64,000 bases of DNA, taken from NCBI GenBank assembly GCA_965198825.1, contig CBDAQB010000002.1:787978-851977 (forward strand), written 5' to 3'. The notes below the pieces were generated by a model that saw only the letters and a program-made list of their open reading frames with translations, was not told the origin of the DNA and ran no database searches. The number at the start of each line of letters is the position of its first letter. Within the stretch, counting starts at the first letter, position 1. This document shows, one piece after another, positions 36,025-44,130 of this stretch. The DNA comes from BOG-908 sp965198825 (GTDB taxonomy: Bacteria > Pseudomonadota > Alphaproteobacteria > Acetobacterales > Acetobacteraceae). Both the position numbers and the translations under genes were made by a program.

Positions 36025-38994
36025 CTAGTTGGTTGCGCCGCGTACGATCGGGTCTGAGCGTCCGCGCTCCACGACCTGGTCGCGGCCGGATGCTTTGGCT
36101 TCGTAAAGGGCATCGTCCGCCCTGCCGATGAGCGATTCCCAGTCATCACCGCGCACTGCCCAGGCCAGCCCGATGGAGCAGGTCACGCGGATGGTCTTGC
36201 CTGCAGCGTTGAATGGTGTTCCGCGGATGGTGTGATGAAGGTTGAGAACACGTTCGGCGCCGCGGCCGTTCGAGTCGTCGAGCACGAGCAGGATTTCCTC
36301 GCCGCCGAAGCGGCCGGCGCACTCGCCTTCGCCAATGGCCTTGCTGACGAGGCGGCCCATGGCGCGCAGCACGTCGTCGCCTCCGAGATGGCCGTAGTTG
36401 TCGTTCACGCGCTTGAAATGGTCGATGTCGATGAGGGCCACGATCATCTCGTCGATGACTGGTCCGCGCGACAATTTTGCGGCCAGCAGACGCTCGATTT
36501 CGGAGCGGTTGAACAGGCCTGTCAGGCTGTCGTGGGCTGCCTGGTAGCGGAGCTGTTCCGTCGCCTCGGCGATTCTGCGTTTCAGGTCCGCCTGACGCTT
36601 CAGGATGGTGCGCGATTGCAGCCGCATGGCGCCGATGGCCAAAAGGCCGGCGGTTGCCGCCCAAAGCGTCTCCGACCACCATTGTCGCCACCAAGGGTAG
36701 GCGACATCCACGACGAGGCTGGCCGGTGGTGACGAGCGGTGGGTCAGTTCGTCGTAGCCGATGACGGTTAGCAGATGCCGGCCCGGCGGGACGAACGGGT
36801 AGCGCACAAGGCCGGACGTGGATTCGCTCCAGTTGGCATCCACGTCGGAGAGCCGATAGCGGAATACAAACGACCGTTCTGCACCAAAGCTGGGTGCGCC
36901 GAACTGCACGGTCAGCGCCTCTTCGGTATAGGGCATCATGTCGCCGACGACCGGCCGCTCGCCAAGAGTAGCGCCGCTCACCACAGCCTTGATCGGGTGG
37001 TTGGCGAAGAGCCAGGCTGGGTCAAGAAGGTGCGACACGCCCTGGGTGGTCGCCACCCAGATCGAGCCATCCGGGTCCTCCCGGATCCCACCTTGATCGA
37101 CGTCGTCCGACACCAGCCCGCCATCGGAGTCTGCTGACACCCAGCGCTCCCCGTTGAACACCGAAATGCCGAGCGACGTTCCTGCCCATACCCAGCCGCG
37201 GTGATCGACCATGACGGCCACGATGCTGTTGGTCCGCGTGGCCGCAGTGGCCATCAGCTCGGTAGAGGCAACACCGCCGTCTGGCGACATGTTGAAACGG
37301 TAGAGGCCACCAGCGCCGCCGATCCAGATGTCGGAATGCCGACCGATTGCCAAGGCGAGCGGCTGAAAACTCTGGCTGGGCCAGGCGCCGGGCACCCGAT
37401 CGTCGGTCCCGTCAGGCCTGCGATGCCGCAACCGTCCGCCTGACAGATAATAGACGCCGCCTAGTTCATCGCAGGCGAGGTCAACAACGGGGGTCGTGAG
37501 CGTCCCCTGCAAAACGGCTCGCTTTGAGGCGCCCTGTTGATCGTCAACCTTGTAGAGGCCGGCTTGTGTGGCAAGCCAGACCATCTCGCCTGGGCCAGTC
37601 ACGATCGCATTGACCGGCGGTGCTGGGATCTTGGTCTCCGTTCCTGTCGCCGGATCGGTGACGCGAACGCCTTCCTGTCCGTAACCGCGCCACAGATCGC
37701 CATGTGGGCCGGCAGCAATCGCGAACGAGGCACCAGGGAGAACTCGCGCTACGCGCAGCGCCGCGCCTTGTCTGACTACTTCGTCCGCACCGGTGTCAGT
37801 AGTAACCCAGAGCGAACCTCCGGGAAGGCGTGCGGTGACCCACGGGATGCCATCCGAAAGTCCTTCCGCTTTCTGGACCGACTCCCAGTGGCCGTAGCCC
37901 ACCCACTGGACCAGTCCGCGGCCAAAGACGTGAAACCAGAATTGACCGTTCGCGTCGGTCATGGCGCTGGTTATGATGCCGGGCGGCGCGCCGTCGTCGA
38001 CGGTGAGAGAATGCCAACCGTTTTCTCCAAGCACCGCAAGCCCGTGCTCAGCCTGAGTGATCAGGCGGCCATCGGGGCTCGTGAAAAGGCCTAGGTAAGG
38101 GCCGTAGTCATCATAACGCCCGCCTTGGTCTGGTAAGGCAATCACTGTCCATCGCCCGGAATGCGCATCCAGGGAGGCAACACCGGCCTGCGACCGGGCC
38201 AGTATTGTGCCATTCTGACCAGCGGTCATGTAATGCCAGGGTCCCCCGCGTAGCCCATCGGCAGGGCCGTAGCATCGTACTGACCCGGGATCAGCCAAAC
38301 ACAGACGGCCGTCGTCAAACGTCTCCCAAAGCTGATCCTTTATGGAAAACACGCTCCTGGCGTTTTTGAGTGTTGCCTCTTCCTCGAGATCGTAACCCAT
38401 CGCTTCCATGCGCGGCGTTCCGTTATCCGGAACCACGATCTTCTCCGTCGAAGCACCAGCAAGAAGGACCAATCCGTCATGCCAGGATGCGAGGCGATGC
38501 ACCCGTTGATCGAAAAAGGTGACGCCAGGGTGTTCCGCCGCATGAAACGTCAACGAGCTTGGCGGGCGAGCCGGATCTGAAGGCGTGTCGGAGATCAACA
38601 CTTCGTCGGCAAAGCCAACGGCGACGCGTCCACTGGAGGTCAACGCGATGTTGTAGACGAACCCGCCCTGCCGAAGTCCTTGCGTCGTACCCAAGTTCAC
38701 AAAGCGCCTGCCATCGTAGGCGAACACGCCGTGCTCTGTGCAGACGAGCATATAGCCAGCGCGGTCTTGGACCATGCAAGCGCCGCCTACACTGGCAAGG
38801 CCTTGAGCGGCGTCATAGATGCGAAGGGCGGAGCGGTCAGCGTAGGCGCCAGGTGCAAATAGAACCGTGTATGCAACCGTTAGTAAAGTAACAAATACAA
38901 CCTGCAGTATTGTTGCTAAGCCGCGCAATGGCAGTACAATAATAAACTGTCTGTTATGTTTTCTAGAATTCCAGGCGGCGAGATCGAAAGCCAT
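36025..38994 (-). CDS. Membrane diguanylate cyclase with beta-propeller sensor (Reg_prop, Y_Y_Y, GGDEF)
   Basis: The 989-residue protein has an N-terminal membrane or signal segment (about 24-50), a large extracytoplasmic two-component-regulator propeller (about 55-690), a Y_Y_Y domain (about 700-770), one membrane helix near 780, a short coiled coil and a GGDEF domain. The active-site loop reads RFGGEEILLVL, an allowed GGEEF-type variant ending in Ile. The RxxD inhibitory site upstream is absent (GECA), so product inhibition is unlikely. This is the HTCS-like sensor half joined to c-di-GMP output instead of a kinase. The ligand is unknown. Confidence 0.9.
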   Translation of the reverse strand: MAFDLAAWNSRKHNRQFIIVLPLRGLATILQVVFVTLLTVAYTVLFAPGAYADRSALRIYDAAQGLASVGGACMVQDRAGYMLVCTEHGVFAYDGRRFVNLGTTQGLRQGGFVYNIALTSSGRVAVGFADEVLISDTPSDPARPPSSLTFHAAEHPGVTFFDQRVHRLASWHDGLVLLAGASTEKIVVPDNGTPRMEAMGYDLEEEATLKNARSVFSIKDQLWETFDDGRLCLADPGSVRCYGPADGLRGGPWHYMTAGQNGTILARSQAGVASLDAHSGRWTVIALPDQGGRYDDYGPYLGLFTSPDGRLITQAEHGLAVLGENGWHSLTVDDGAPPGIITSAMTDANGQFWFHVFGRGLVQWVGYGHWESVQKAEGLSDGIPWVTARLPGGSLWVTTDTGADEVVRQGAALRVARVLPGASFAIAAGPHGDLWRGYGQEGVRVTDPATGTETKIPAPPVNAIVTGPGEMVWLATQAGLYKVDDQQGASKRAVLQGTLTTPVVDLACDELGGVYYLSGGRLRHRRPDGTDDRVPGAWPSQSFQPLALAIGRHSDIWIGGAGGLYRFNMSPDGGVASTELMATAATRTNSIVAVMVDHRGWVWAGTSLGISVFNGERWVSADSDGGLVSDDVDQGGIREDPDGSIWVATTQGVSHLLDPAWLFANHPIKAVVSGATLGERPVVGDMMPYTEEALTVQFGAPSFGAERSFVFRYRLSDVDANWSESTSGLVRYPFVPPGRHLLTVIGYDELTHRSSPPASLVVDVAYPWWRQWWSETLWAATAGLLAIGAMRLQSRTILKRQADLKRRIAEATEQLRYQAAHDSLTGLFNRSEIERLLAAKLSRGPVIDEMIVALIDIDHFKRVNDNYGHLGGDDVLRAMGRLVSKAIGEGECAGRFGGEEILLVLDDSNGRGAERVLNLHHTIRGTPFNAAGKTIRVTCSIGLAWAVRGDDWESLIGRADDALYEAKASGRDQVVERGRSDPIVRGATN

Positions 38995-39178
38995 TCACCG
39001 GTCCGTGCGACGGTTGACGCCCCGCCGCACCATTACGAGGCATTGAGGACGTCACAAGGTAACTGAATTACCAAGATAGACAACCTCAGAGTGTGACTGG
39101 CGACTGGAATTATACCGGGGGAGGGCTGGCAAACGTGACAACAACTTACGGCAAGCTTCTAGTCTTCGCCCCTCCGCT

Positions 39179-39216
39179 CGCGTGGCATCCGGATCATTGG
39201 CAATCCGGGCCACGCG
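39179..39216. terminator. Strong hairpin downstream of the small secreted protein gene
   Basis: CGCGTGGC pairs with GCCACGCG, and inside it CCGGA pairs with TCCGG. It lies just after the minus-strand gene at 39242-39493. There is no T-run. Confidence 0.45.
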
Positions 39217-39241
39217 ACCGGTGAAGGTTCAGCGCTTTACC

Positions 39242-39493
39242 TTAGTAGGGCCAGGTGTGAACGACGGCGGAGCGTGCAGCCGGGGCCGGCGTATTCGTCA
39301 CAACCAAGAAATGGCCTTCGCGGGCAGCCGTTGTCTGAGCGCTGGCAACATCGGTTGCAGCGGCGGTGTTCTCGGCACCCTGCACGACGGCTACGGCGCG
39401 ATGGTCGGGGACCGAAACGGACGCAGTGGCAATGACGGCTGCGAGCGCAGCGCCGGAACCCTGGAACACAAAACGGCGCAAACGATTAGCCAT
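39242..39493 (-). CDS. Small secreted protein of unknown function
   Basis: The 83-residue protein has a twin-Arg-like N-terminus (MANRLRRFVFQGSGAALAAV) and a signal peptide with likely cleavage after ATASVS or nearby. A short low-complexity Ala/Thr/Val mature part follows. GGAGA lies six bases before the ATG. No domain is recognised. Confidence 0.65.
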   Translation of the reverse strand: MANRLRRFVFQGSGAALAAVIATASVSVPDHRAVAVVQGAENTAAATDVASAQTTAAREGHFLVVTNTPAPAARSAVVHTWPY

Positions 39494-40122
39494 GAGAATT
39501 CTCCGAATGATTTACCGGGCACATGCTCCGGACACATTCAGAGTATAGGCACCAGGTGCCTTGGACTTCAACCGAAAAGATGAGGTTTTTGAAAATAAAT
39601 CATAACAGATATATGACTAGCTTCTAAGTGCAGCTTAGTATTTGAGTGTTTTGAGACGCACGTGGTGCGTTTCTATAAACACGTCTAACGCTGCGATACT
39701 ATCGTACTCAGCTTTTTGTATTTTGAGCGGCTCAAAAGCGCGAGGCTGTACTTGCTATACCGGTCGGAGATGGGATCGGATGCTTGTGCGGTCATTTTTA
39801 AGTCCGCAAATTGCCCCAACCTGACGGCTGGGCTGTTTTGCATGCTCTCGTTCGGGCGAAATACGCGCTCTCAGTCAGCAGCACGGGCCGCAACGACCAG
39901 GCTCGCACGGCCGCTGATTGCCTCATTTTTCCCATTCGGCTGAAAACCGGTCTGCGTGAGAAGCGCCTTCATCAAAGCAACCGTCCGGCGTGGTAGCGAG
40001 CACTAAGGCAGCCACAAGGTGGTCCTGGTATGTTCTCTTGGACGGGCGCTAAGGCGGAGCGCGCACCCTAGGGTCGAAGAGGGTTTTCGATCCCAGGACC
40101 AAAGAACCGGGCGGCTGCGGCG
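39494..40122. other. AT-richer intergenic region with two small hairpins
   Basis: No convincing gene is present in this 629-base region. Base composition is lower in GC than its neighbours around 39560-39760. CTAAG/CTTAG (about 39624-39638) and GAGACGCAC/GTGCGTTTC (39653-39673) form consecutive hairpins. Short frames here lack ribosome sites and family features. It could hold a small RNA or degraded sequence. Confidence 0.4.
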
Positions 40123-40638
40123 TCAGGAGTGGCAGCGTTCCTTCGCCTGGGTCTCCGTCGTGCGCTGCCCGGCCGGGCTGATGTTCCAACCGTCCGTCAC
40201 GACCATGCGTTCGGCCTGCGCGTTGGCGCTGGTGTCCTGCATCTCCCTGATCCGACCTGAGGCGTCCTTGACGATGACGATCGTATTGACTGTGTCCGGG
40301 ACGCTCCCGGTCGGATGGGGGCGGCCGGACGCCTCGTTCCATTTGACGTTACTGACCGAGGTGACGAGCCGCAGCTTGGTGTCGCTCAGGATTTCGGCCG
40401 AGCGGATGCGGTGCGGCTTTGGGATGATTTCGAGCCGCGCGGTGTCGGCACCAAGATCGGTCGCGAAGGTGGCGGCCGTGAAGGTGACGAAAACGTTGTC
40501 GTGGCTTGCAGCCTTGCTGCAGTCCGTGGCCCAGGTGCCGAGCAGGCCGAAGCTCTCCATGGCCTTCACCTTTGCGGATTTGCCGCAGGAGGTGAGCGAC
40601 AGGGCTGCCAGGCTCAGGATCAGCCATTGTGTCTTCAT
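40123..40638 (-). CDS. Lipoprotein of unknown function
   Basis: The 171-residue protein has a lipoprotein signal (LILSLAALSLTSC) with the modified Cys near residue 18. A hydrophilic domain with GTWATDCS and repeated short beta-strand-like segments follows, resembling small periplasmic lipid-anchored proteins. The ATG at 40638 has GAGG upstream. A longer frame through hairpin copy 11 is rejected. No family is recognised. Confidence 0.7.
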   Translation of the reverse strand: MKTQWLILSLAALSLTSCGKSAKVKAMESFGLLGTWATDCSKAASHDNVFVTFTAATFATDLGADTARLEIIPKPHRIRSAEILSDTKLRLVTSVSNVKWNEASGRPHPTGSVPDTVNTIVIVKDASGRIREMQDTSANAQAERMVVTDGWNISPAGQRTTETQAKERCHS

Positions 40639-40663
40639 CTTAGCCTCGTGTTTGGGGGGAAGC

Positions 40664-40722
40664 AGGAAGATGTTCTTTTTTGAAAAAAGAACCAAAAAGC
40701 TTTTGCGACCTTGGGCCGCGTT
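40664..40722. repeat. Hairpin element, copy 11 (left arm only)
   Basis: A G/C-type left arm starts at 40672, one A short, followed by a short spacer with TTGGGCCGCG. The right arm is absent. It lies between two divergent genes, in a position where promoters are expected. Confidence 0.85.
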
Positions 40723-40734
40723 TAAGGAGACTGC

Positions 40735-41340
40735 ATGTCCGAGTCCGCCCACCTGGTGGCACCTTCCGCCGCTCGCAACCGCGACCCGATCTTGTCCGTG
40801 CTGCGCAGGACACTCCCGGCGGCCGGCACCGTTCTCGAAATCGCCAGCGGCACGGGTGAGCATGTGTGTGCCTTCGCCGCGGCGTTTCCAGCGCTTCTCT
40901 GGCAACCGACCGATTTGGCGCCCGAATGCCGCGCCAGTATCGACGCCTGGGCAGCAGGACTCGGCAATGTCCTGCCGTCACTTGCCTTGGATGCCGCGGC
41001 GCCCTTTTGGCCCATCGACCACGCGGACGCAGTGCTCTGCATCAACATGATCCATATCGCGCCGTGGCAGGCGACACTCGGCCTGTTCAAGGGAGCGTCG
41101 CACGTCCTCGGTGCGGGCGCGGTGCTTGCCCTCTATGGCGCCTATCGCCGCTCTCCTCTGCCGCTCGAGGAGGGGAATGTCGCCTTCGATGCCGATCTGC
41201 GGGAACGCGACCCCGCTTGGGGATTACGCGAGCTTGACGCCGTCGCCGCGGTGGCCGCGGCAAACGGCTTCGGTCCGCCGGAGGTGACCGAGATGCCGGC
41301 GGATAACCTCATGGTCGTGTTTAAAAAAGCGCCGGACTGA
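40735..41340 (+). CDS. DUF938 SAM-dependent methyltransferase-like protein
   Basis: The 201-residue protein matches DUF938: PSAARNRDPILSVLRRTLP, VLEIASGTGEHVCAFA, LWQPTDLAPECRASIDAW, CINMIHIAPWQATLGLF and a C-terminal PADNLMVVFKK. The SAM site EIASGTGEH is intact. The biological substrate is unknown. AAGGAG precedes the ATG, and half-element copy 11 lies immediately upstream. Confidence 0.9.
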   Translation: MSESAHLVAPSAARNRDPILSVLRRTLPAAGTVLEIASGTGEHVCAFAAAFPALLWQPTDLAPECRASIDAWAAGLGNVLPSLALDAAAPFWPIDHADAVLCINMIHIAPWQATLGLFKGASHVLGAGAVLALYGAYRRSPLPLEEGNVAFDADLRERDPAWGLRELDAVAAVAAANGFGPPEVTEMPADNLMVVFKKAPD

Positions 41341-41479
41341 AGATCACTCTTCCACGCTGAAACAGAAAACCGTTTGCTGCGCTGCAAAATCTACGATCAA
41401 GTTTCTCGCAGCCAGCGGAATAATGAAAACCGGCGCGCCCGGACGGGCTTTCCCCGACAAGCCCACAAGGAGATCCGCC

Positions 41480-41683
41480 ATGCATCCTGTCTTCATCCTC
41501 GCGTTCGTGACTTTCCTTCTGCTTGCAGCGTTCCTGGTCTGGAACGTGATTTCGACGAAGCGCCACAAGTTCGGGCGTGACGTGGCGGGACCCGGCGGCT
41601 CCTCGGATCCGTTGTCGGGGAAGAATGATAGTGTACGCCCTGCGGATGAATTGCGGGCTTCTTTGGATGCGGGGAAGCGGTAG
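41480..41683 (+). CDS. Small single-helix membrane protein
   Basis: The 67-residue protein has an N-terminal hydrophobic helix (VFILAFVTFLLLAAFLVWNV, residues 3-22) followed by a polar tail. AGGAGA lies just before the ATG at 41480, which overrides a longer frame. The tail has no recognised motif. Hairpin copy 12 follows the stop. Confidence 0.65.
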   Translation: MHPVFILAFVTFLLLAAFLVWNVISTKRHKFGRDVAGPGGSSDPLSGKNDSVRPADELRASLDAGKR

Positions 41684-41811
41684 GGAGGACGTTCTTTTTT
41701 GAAAAAAAGAACCAAAAAACTTTTGCGATGTGGGACCGAGACCGTGGAAACGCTCGGCCCAAGGTCCAAAAGTTTTTTGCTTCTTTTTTTCAAAAAAGAA
41801 GGCTTCCTTCC
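41684..41811. repeat. Hairpin element, copy 12 (both arms)
   Basis: The left arm is G/C type from 41691 and the right arm is C/G type. The spacer has GGGACCGAGACCGTGG. It lies between convergent genes. Confidence 0.95.
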
Positions 41812-42720
41812 TTAAACCCGCCCCCGCCAATCCGCCAAGATATCCAGGAGCGTAGTCTTCCAAGGGATCAAAGGCGCCCAGCCCAGAAGCAAAGCAGCGA
41901 GCGAAGCATCGCCGCGCGCAAGCGGAACGTCTGTCTGCCGCAGCCGCTCGCTTGCCACCTCGATGGTGGCTTCCACCCCTGCGAGGGACATGAGATCCGT
42001 AAGTATGTCGCCGATGCGCCGGGTGTCGCCCGAGGCTATGTTGAGGATCGTGCCAGGCTCGATCGTGTCGGCTTTTGCAAGGCATAGCGCGTAGGCGCGG
42101 CAGACATCCCGGACGTCGAGGAAATCGCGCTGGGCGTCGAGGCGCCCTACCTTGATGACGGGCGGCTGCAATCCTTGCGCGATGAGCGCCACCTGCTTCG
42201 CGAAGGCGGCTACGACGAAATCCTCGGATTGGCCGGGCCCTGCGTGGTTGAAGGCGCGGACGCGTATGGCGCGCAGCCCTTCGTTCGCCATGGCCCCCAG
42301 CGCCAGGTCGGCGGCTGCCTTGGTTGCCGCATAGGTGTTCATTGGCGCGAGCGTGTCGTCGGCTGTCATCGGCCGGCCGCTTTTGAAACTGGCGCCGTAG
42401 GCATCGCCTGTAGAGGCGAAAACGAACAGGCACTCGGGCGTCTCGTCCATGATGGCTCGGGCGAGGGCGACGGTTCCCAGCAGATTGACCTGCCACGCGT
42501 CCGCTGGCCCGGATTGCGCGGCTGGGATGGAGGAGATTGCGGCCAGGTGGATGCAGGCGTCGGGGCTTGCTTCGCAAACGCCAGTGCGCACGGCATCGGC
42601 GTCGCGAACGTCGAAGTCAGCAGGAATGAGGGTCGCGCCTGGGAAGGCGGAGGTCAGCGCGGCAGAGAGGTGGCCGCCAACGAAACCTGCGGCGCCCGTG
42701 ATCAGGATCCGGCGCGGCAT
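41812..42720 (-). CDS. rmd: GDP-6-deoxy-D-mannose reductase (GDP-D-rhamnose synthesis)
   Basis: The 302-residue extended SDR has the cofactor motif ITGAAGFVGGH, the catalytic YAATK-type motif (NTYAATKAAAD), and NHAGPGQSEDFVV, typical of the Rmd family. It would reduce the Gmd product to GDP-D-rhamnose. It lies 12 bases downstream of gmd in the same direction. A related fucose-type (Fcl) product is possible, but the Rmd pattern (FNHAGPGQ) fits better. Confidence 0.85.
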   Translation of the reverse strand: MPRRILITGAAGFVGGHLSAALTSAFPGATLIPADFDVRDADAVRTGVCEASPDACIHLAAISSIPAAQSGPADAWQVNLLGTVALARAIMDETPECLFVFASTGDAYGASFKSGRPMTADDTLAPMNTYAATKAAADLALGAMANEGLRAIRVRAFNHAGPGQSEDFVVAAFAKQVALIAQGLQPPVIKVGRLDAQRDFLDVRDVCRAYALCLAKADTIEPGTILNIASGDTRRIGDILTDLMSLAGVEATIEVASERLRQTDVPLARGDASLAALLLGWAPLIPWKTTLLDILADWRGRV

Positions 42721-42732
42721 CCTGCAGACCCG

Positions 42733-43716
42733 TCAGGCCGCCATGCGTGCGCGGTGGCGCGCGATGTCGGCATCCACCATTTCGGCAACGAGCGCTTCCA
42801 GCGTCGTGGCAGGCGTCCAGCCGAGCACCTGGCGAGCCTTCGCTGGGTTGCCGAGCAGCAGATCCACTTCGGCCGGCCGAACCAACGCATTGCTGGTGCG
42901 GACATGATCCTCGGCGTTCAAGCCGACATGGGAGAAGGCCAGCTTGCAGAAATCCCGCACAGTGGCGGTGCGGCCGGTGGCGATGACGTAGTCGTCCGGC
43001 GTGTCCTGCTGGAGCATGGTCCACATCGCCGTCACGTAATCACGCGCGTGTCCCCAGTCGCGGCTGGCATCCAAGTTGCCGAGTTGCAGTTCGCTGGCGA
43101 GACCCAGGCTGATACGCGCGACGGCATCGGTGATCTTGCGTGTCACAAACTCGATGCCGCGCAACGGGCTTTCGTGATTGAACAGGATGCCGTTGGACGC
43201 GTGCATGCCGAAGCTCTCGCGGTAGTTTATCGCCATGGTATGGGCGTAGAGCTTGGCGCAGGCATAAGGACTGCGCGGATAGAACGGCGTGGTTTCGGAC
43301 TGCATCGGCTCGCGTATGCGGCCGAACATCTCCGACGACGAGGCCTGGTAGAAGCGCGCCTTTGGTCTGGCGAGCCGAAGGGCTTCCATGACGTTGACAG
43401 CGCCGATGCCGGTGATGGTGCCGGTCAGGATCGGCTGCTGCCAGGAGGCGGCAACGAAGCTTTGAGCCGCAAGGTTATAGACCTCGTCGGGTTCGACGGT
43501 TTGAACGACCCGTATGAGGCTCGAGAGGTCGAGCAGGTTGGCGTCGATGAGCTCGATGCGGTCGAGGACCCCAAGCCAGCGAAGCCTCTCGCTGATGACG
43601 TCGGACGAGGCGGAGCGCCGCAGCAGGCCGACGACGCGATAGTTGCGGTCCAGCAGGAATTTGGAGAGGTAGGCGCCATCCTGGCCGGTCACACCTGTAA
43701 TCAACGCCGTTGGCAA
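42733..43716 (-). CDS. gmd: GDP-mannose 4,6-dehydratase
   Basis: The 327-residue enzyme converts GDP-mannose to GDP-4-keto-6-deoxymannose. It shows ALITGVTGQDGAYLSKFLL, the SSSEMFG block, YPRSPYACAKLYAH with catalytic Tyr and Lys, and FNHESPLRGIEFVTRKI. TTG at 43716 is the likely start, with AGGAG upstream and homology from the next residues; the frame extends to 43827 without a better start. The next gene rmd completes GDP-D-rhamnose. Confidence 0.93.
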   Translation of the reverse strand: MPTALITGVTGQDGAYLSKFLLDRNYRVVGLLRRSASSDVISERLRWLGVLDRIELIDANLLDLSSLIRVVQTVEPDEVYNLAAQSFVAASWQQPILTGTITGIGAVNVMEALRLARPKARFYQASSSEMFGRIREPMQSETTPFYPRSPYACAKLYAHTMAINYRESFGMHASNGILFNHESPLRGIEFVTRKITDAVARISLGLASELQLGNLDASRDWGHARDYVTAMWTMLQQDTPDDYVIATGRTATVRDFCKLAFSHVGLNAEDHVRTSNALVRPAEVDLLLGNPAKARQVLGWTPATTLEALVAEMVDADIARHRARMAA

Positions 43717-44130
43717 TCGCGCGCTCCTGTCGCCCGTAACTTGGGCGGCTTGTCTTAGGGGTCGGCGGTGGTTAGGGGCTATGCAGCACGATATCAACCC
43801 TGAGCCGCTGCCGGCATGCGGTAGCAATCGGTGTCCGCCACATGGTCGCGTATGGCAACATTTGGGGTTCCGGCGAGTTTCGCACCGAGCAGTCAGTCAT
43901 CTTTTAAAACCAGCGCAAGCGGCAGGCGTAGTAAGATAGAGCGGGAACGCTCAACGATCCGCTCTCTGGTTCGAACAAAGTTCCGAGTCACACCTATTTT
44001 ACTGTATGCGCCCTGCGCTGAATCGGTGGACACGTGCTGCAATAGTGTTGGCTTGAGAGTAGATATTAATGAGCAGCGTGCCTAGTTTATCGATCGGCTA
44101 AGTAATGCATCATGGCGAGGACGGAGCTGT
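43717..44130. other. Divergent control region between gmd and the glycosyltransferase gene
   Basis: This 414-base region separates divergent polysaccharide genes. It should hold both promoters. No operator or coding sequence is clear. Confidence 0.5.

Noticed and set aside
39642..39943. Short open frames in the AT-richer gap
   Set aside because: They lack ribosome sites, overlap each other and show no protein-like features.
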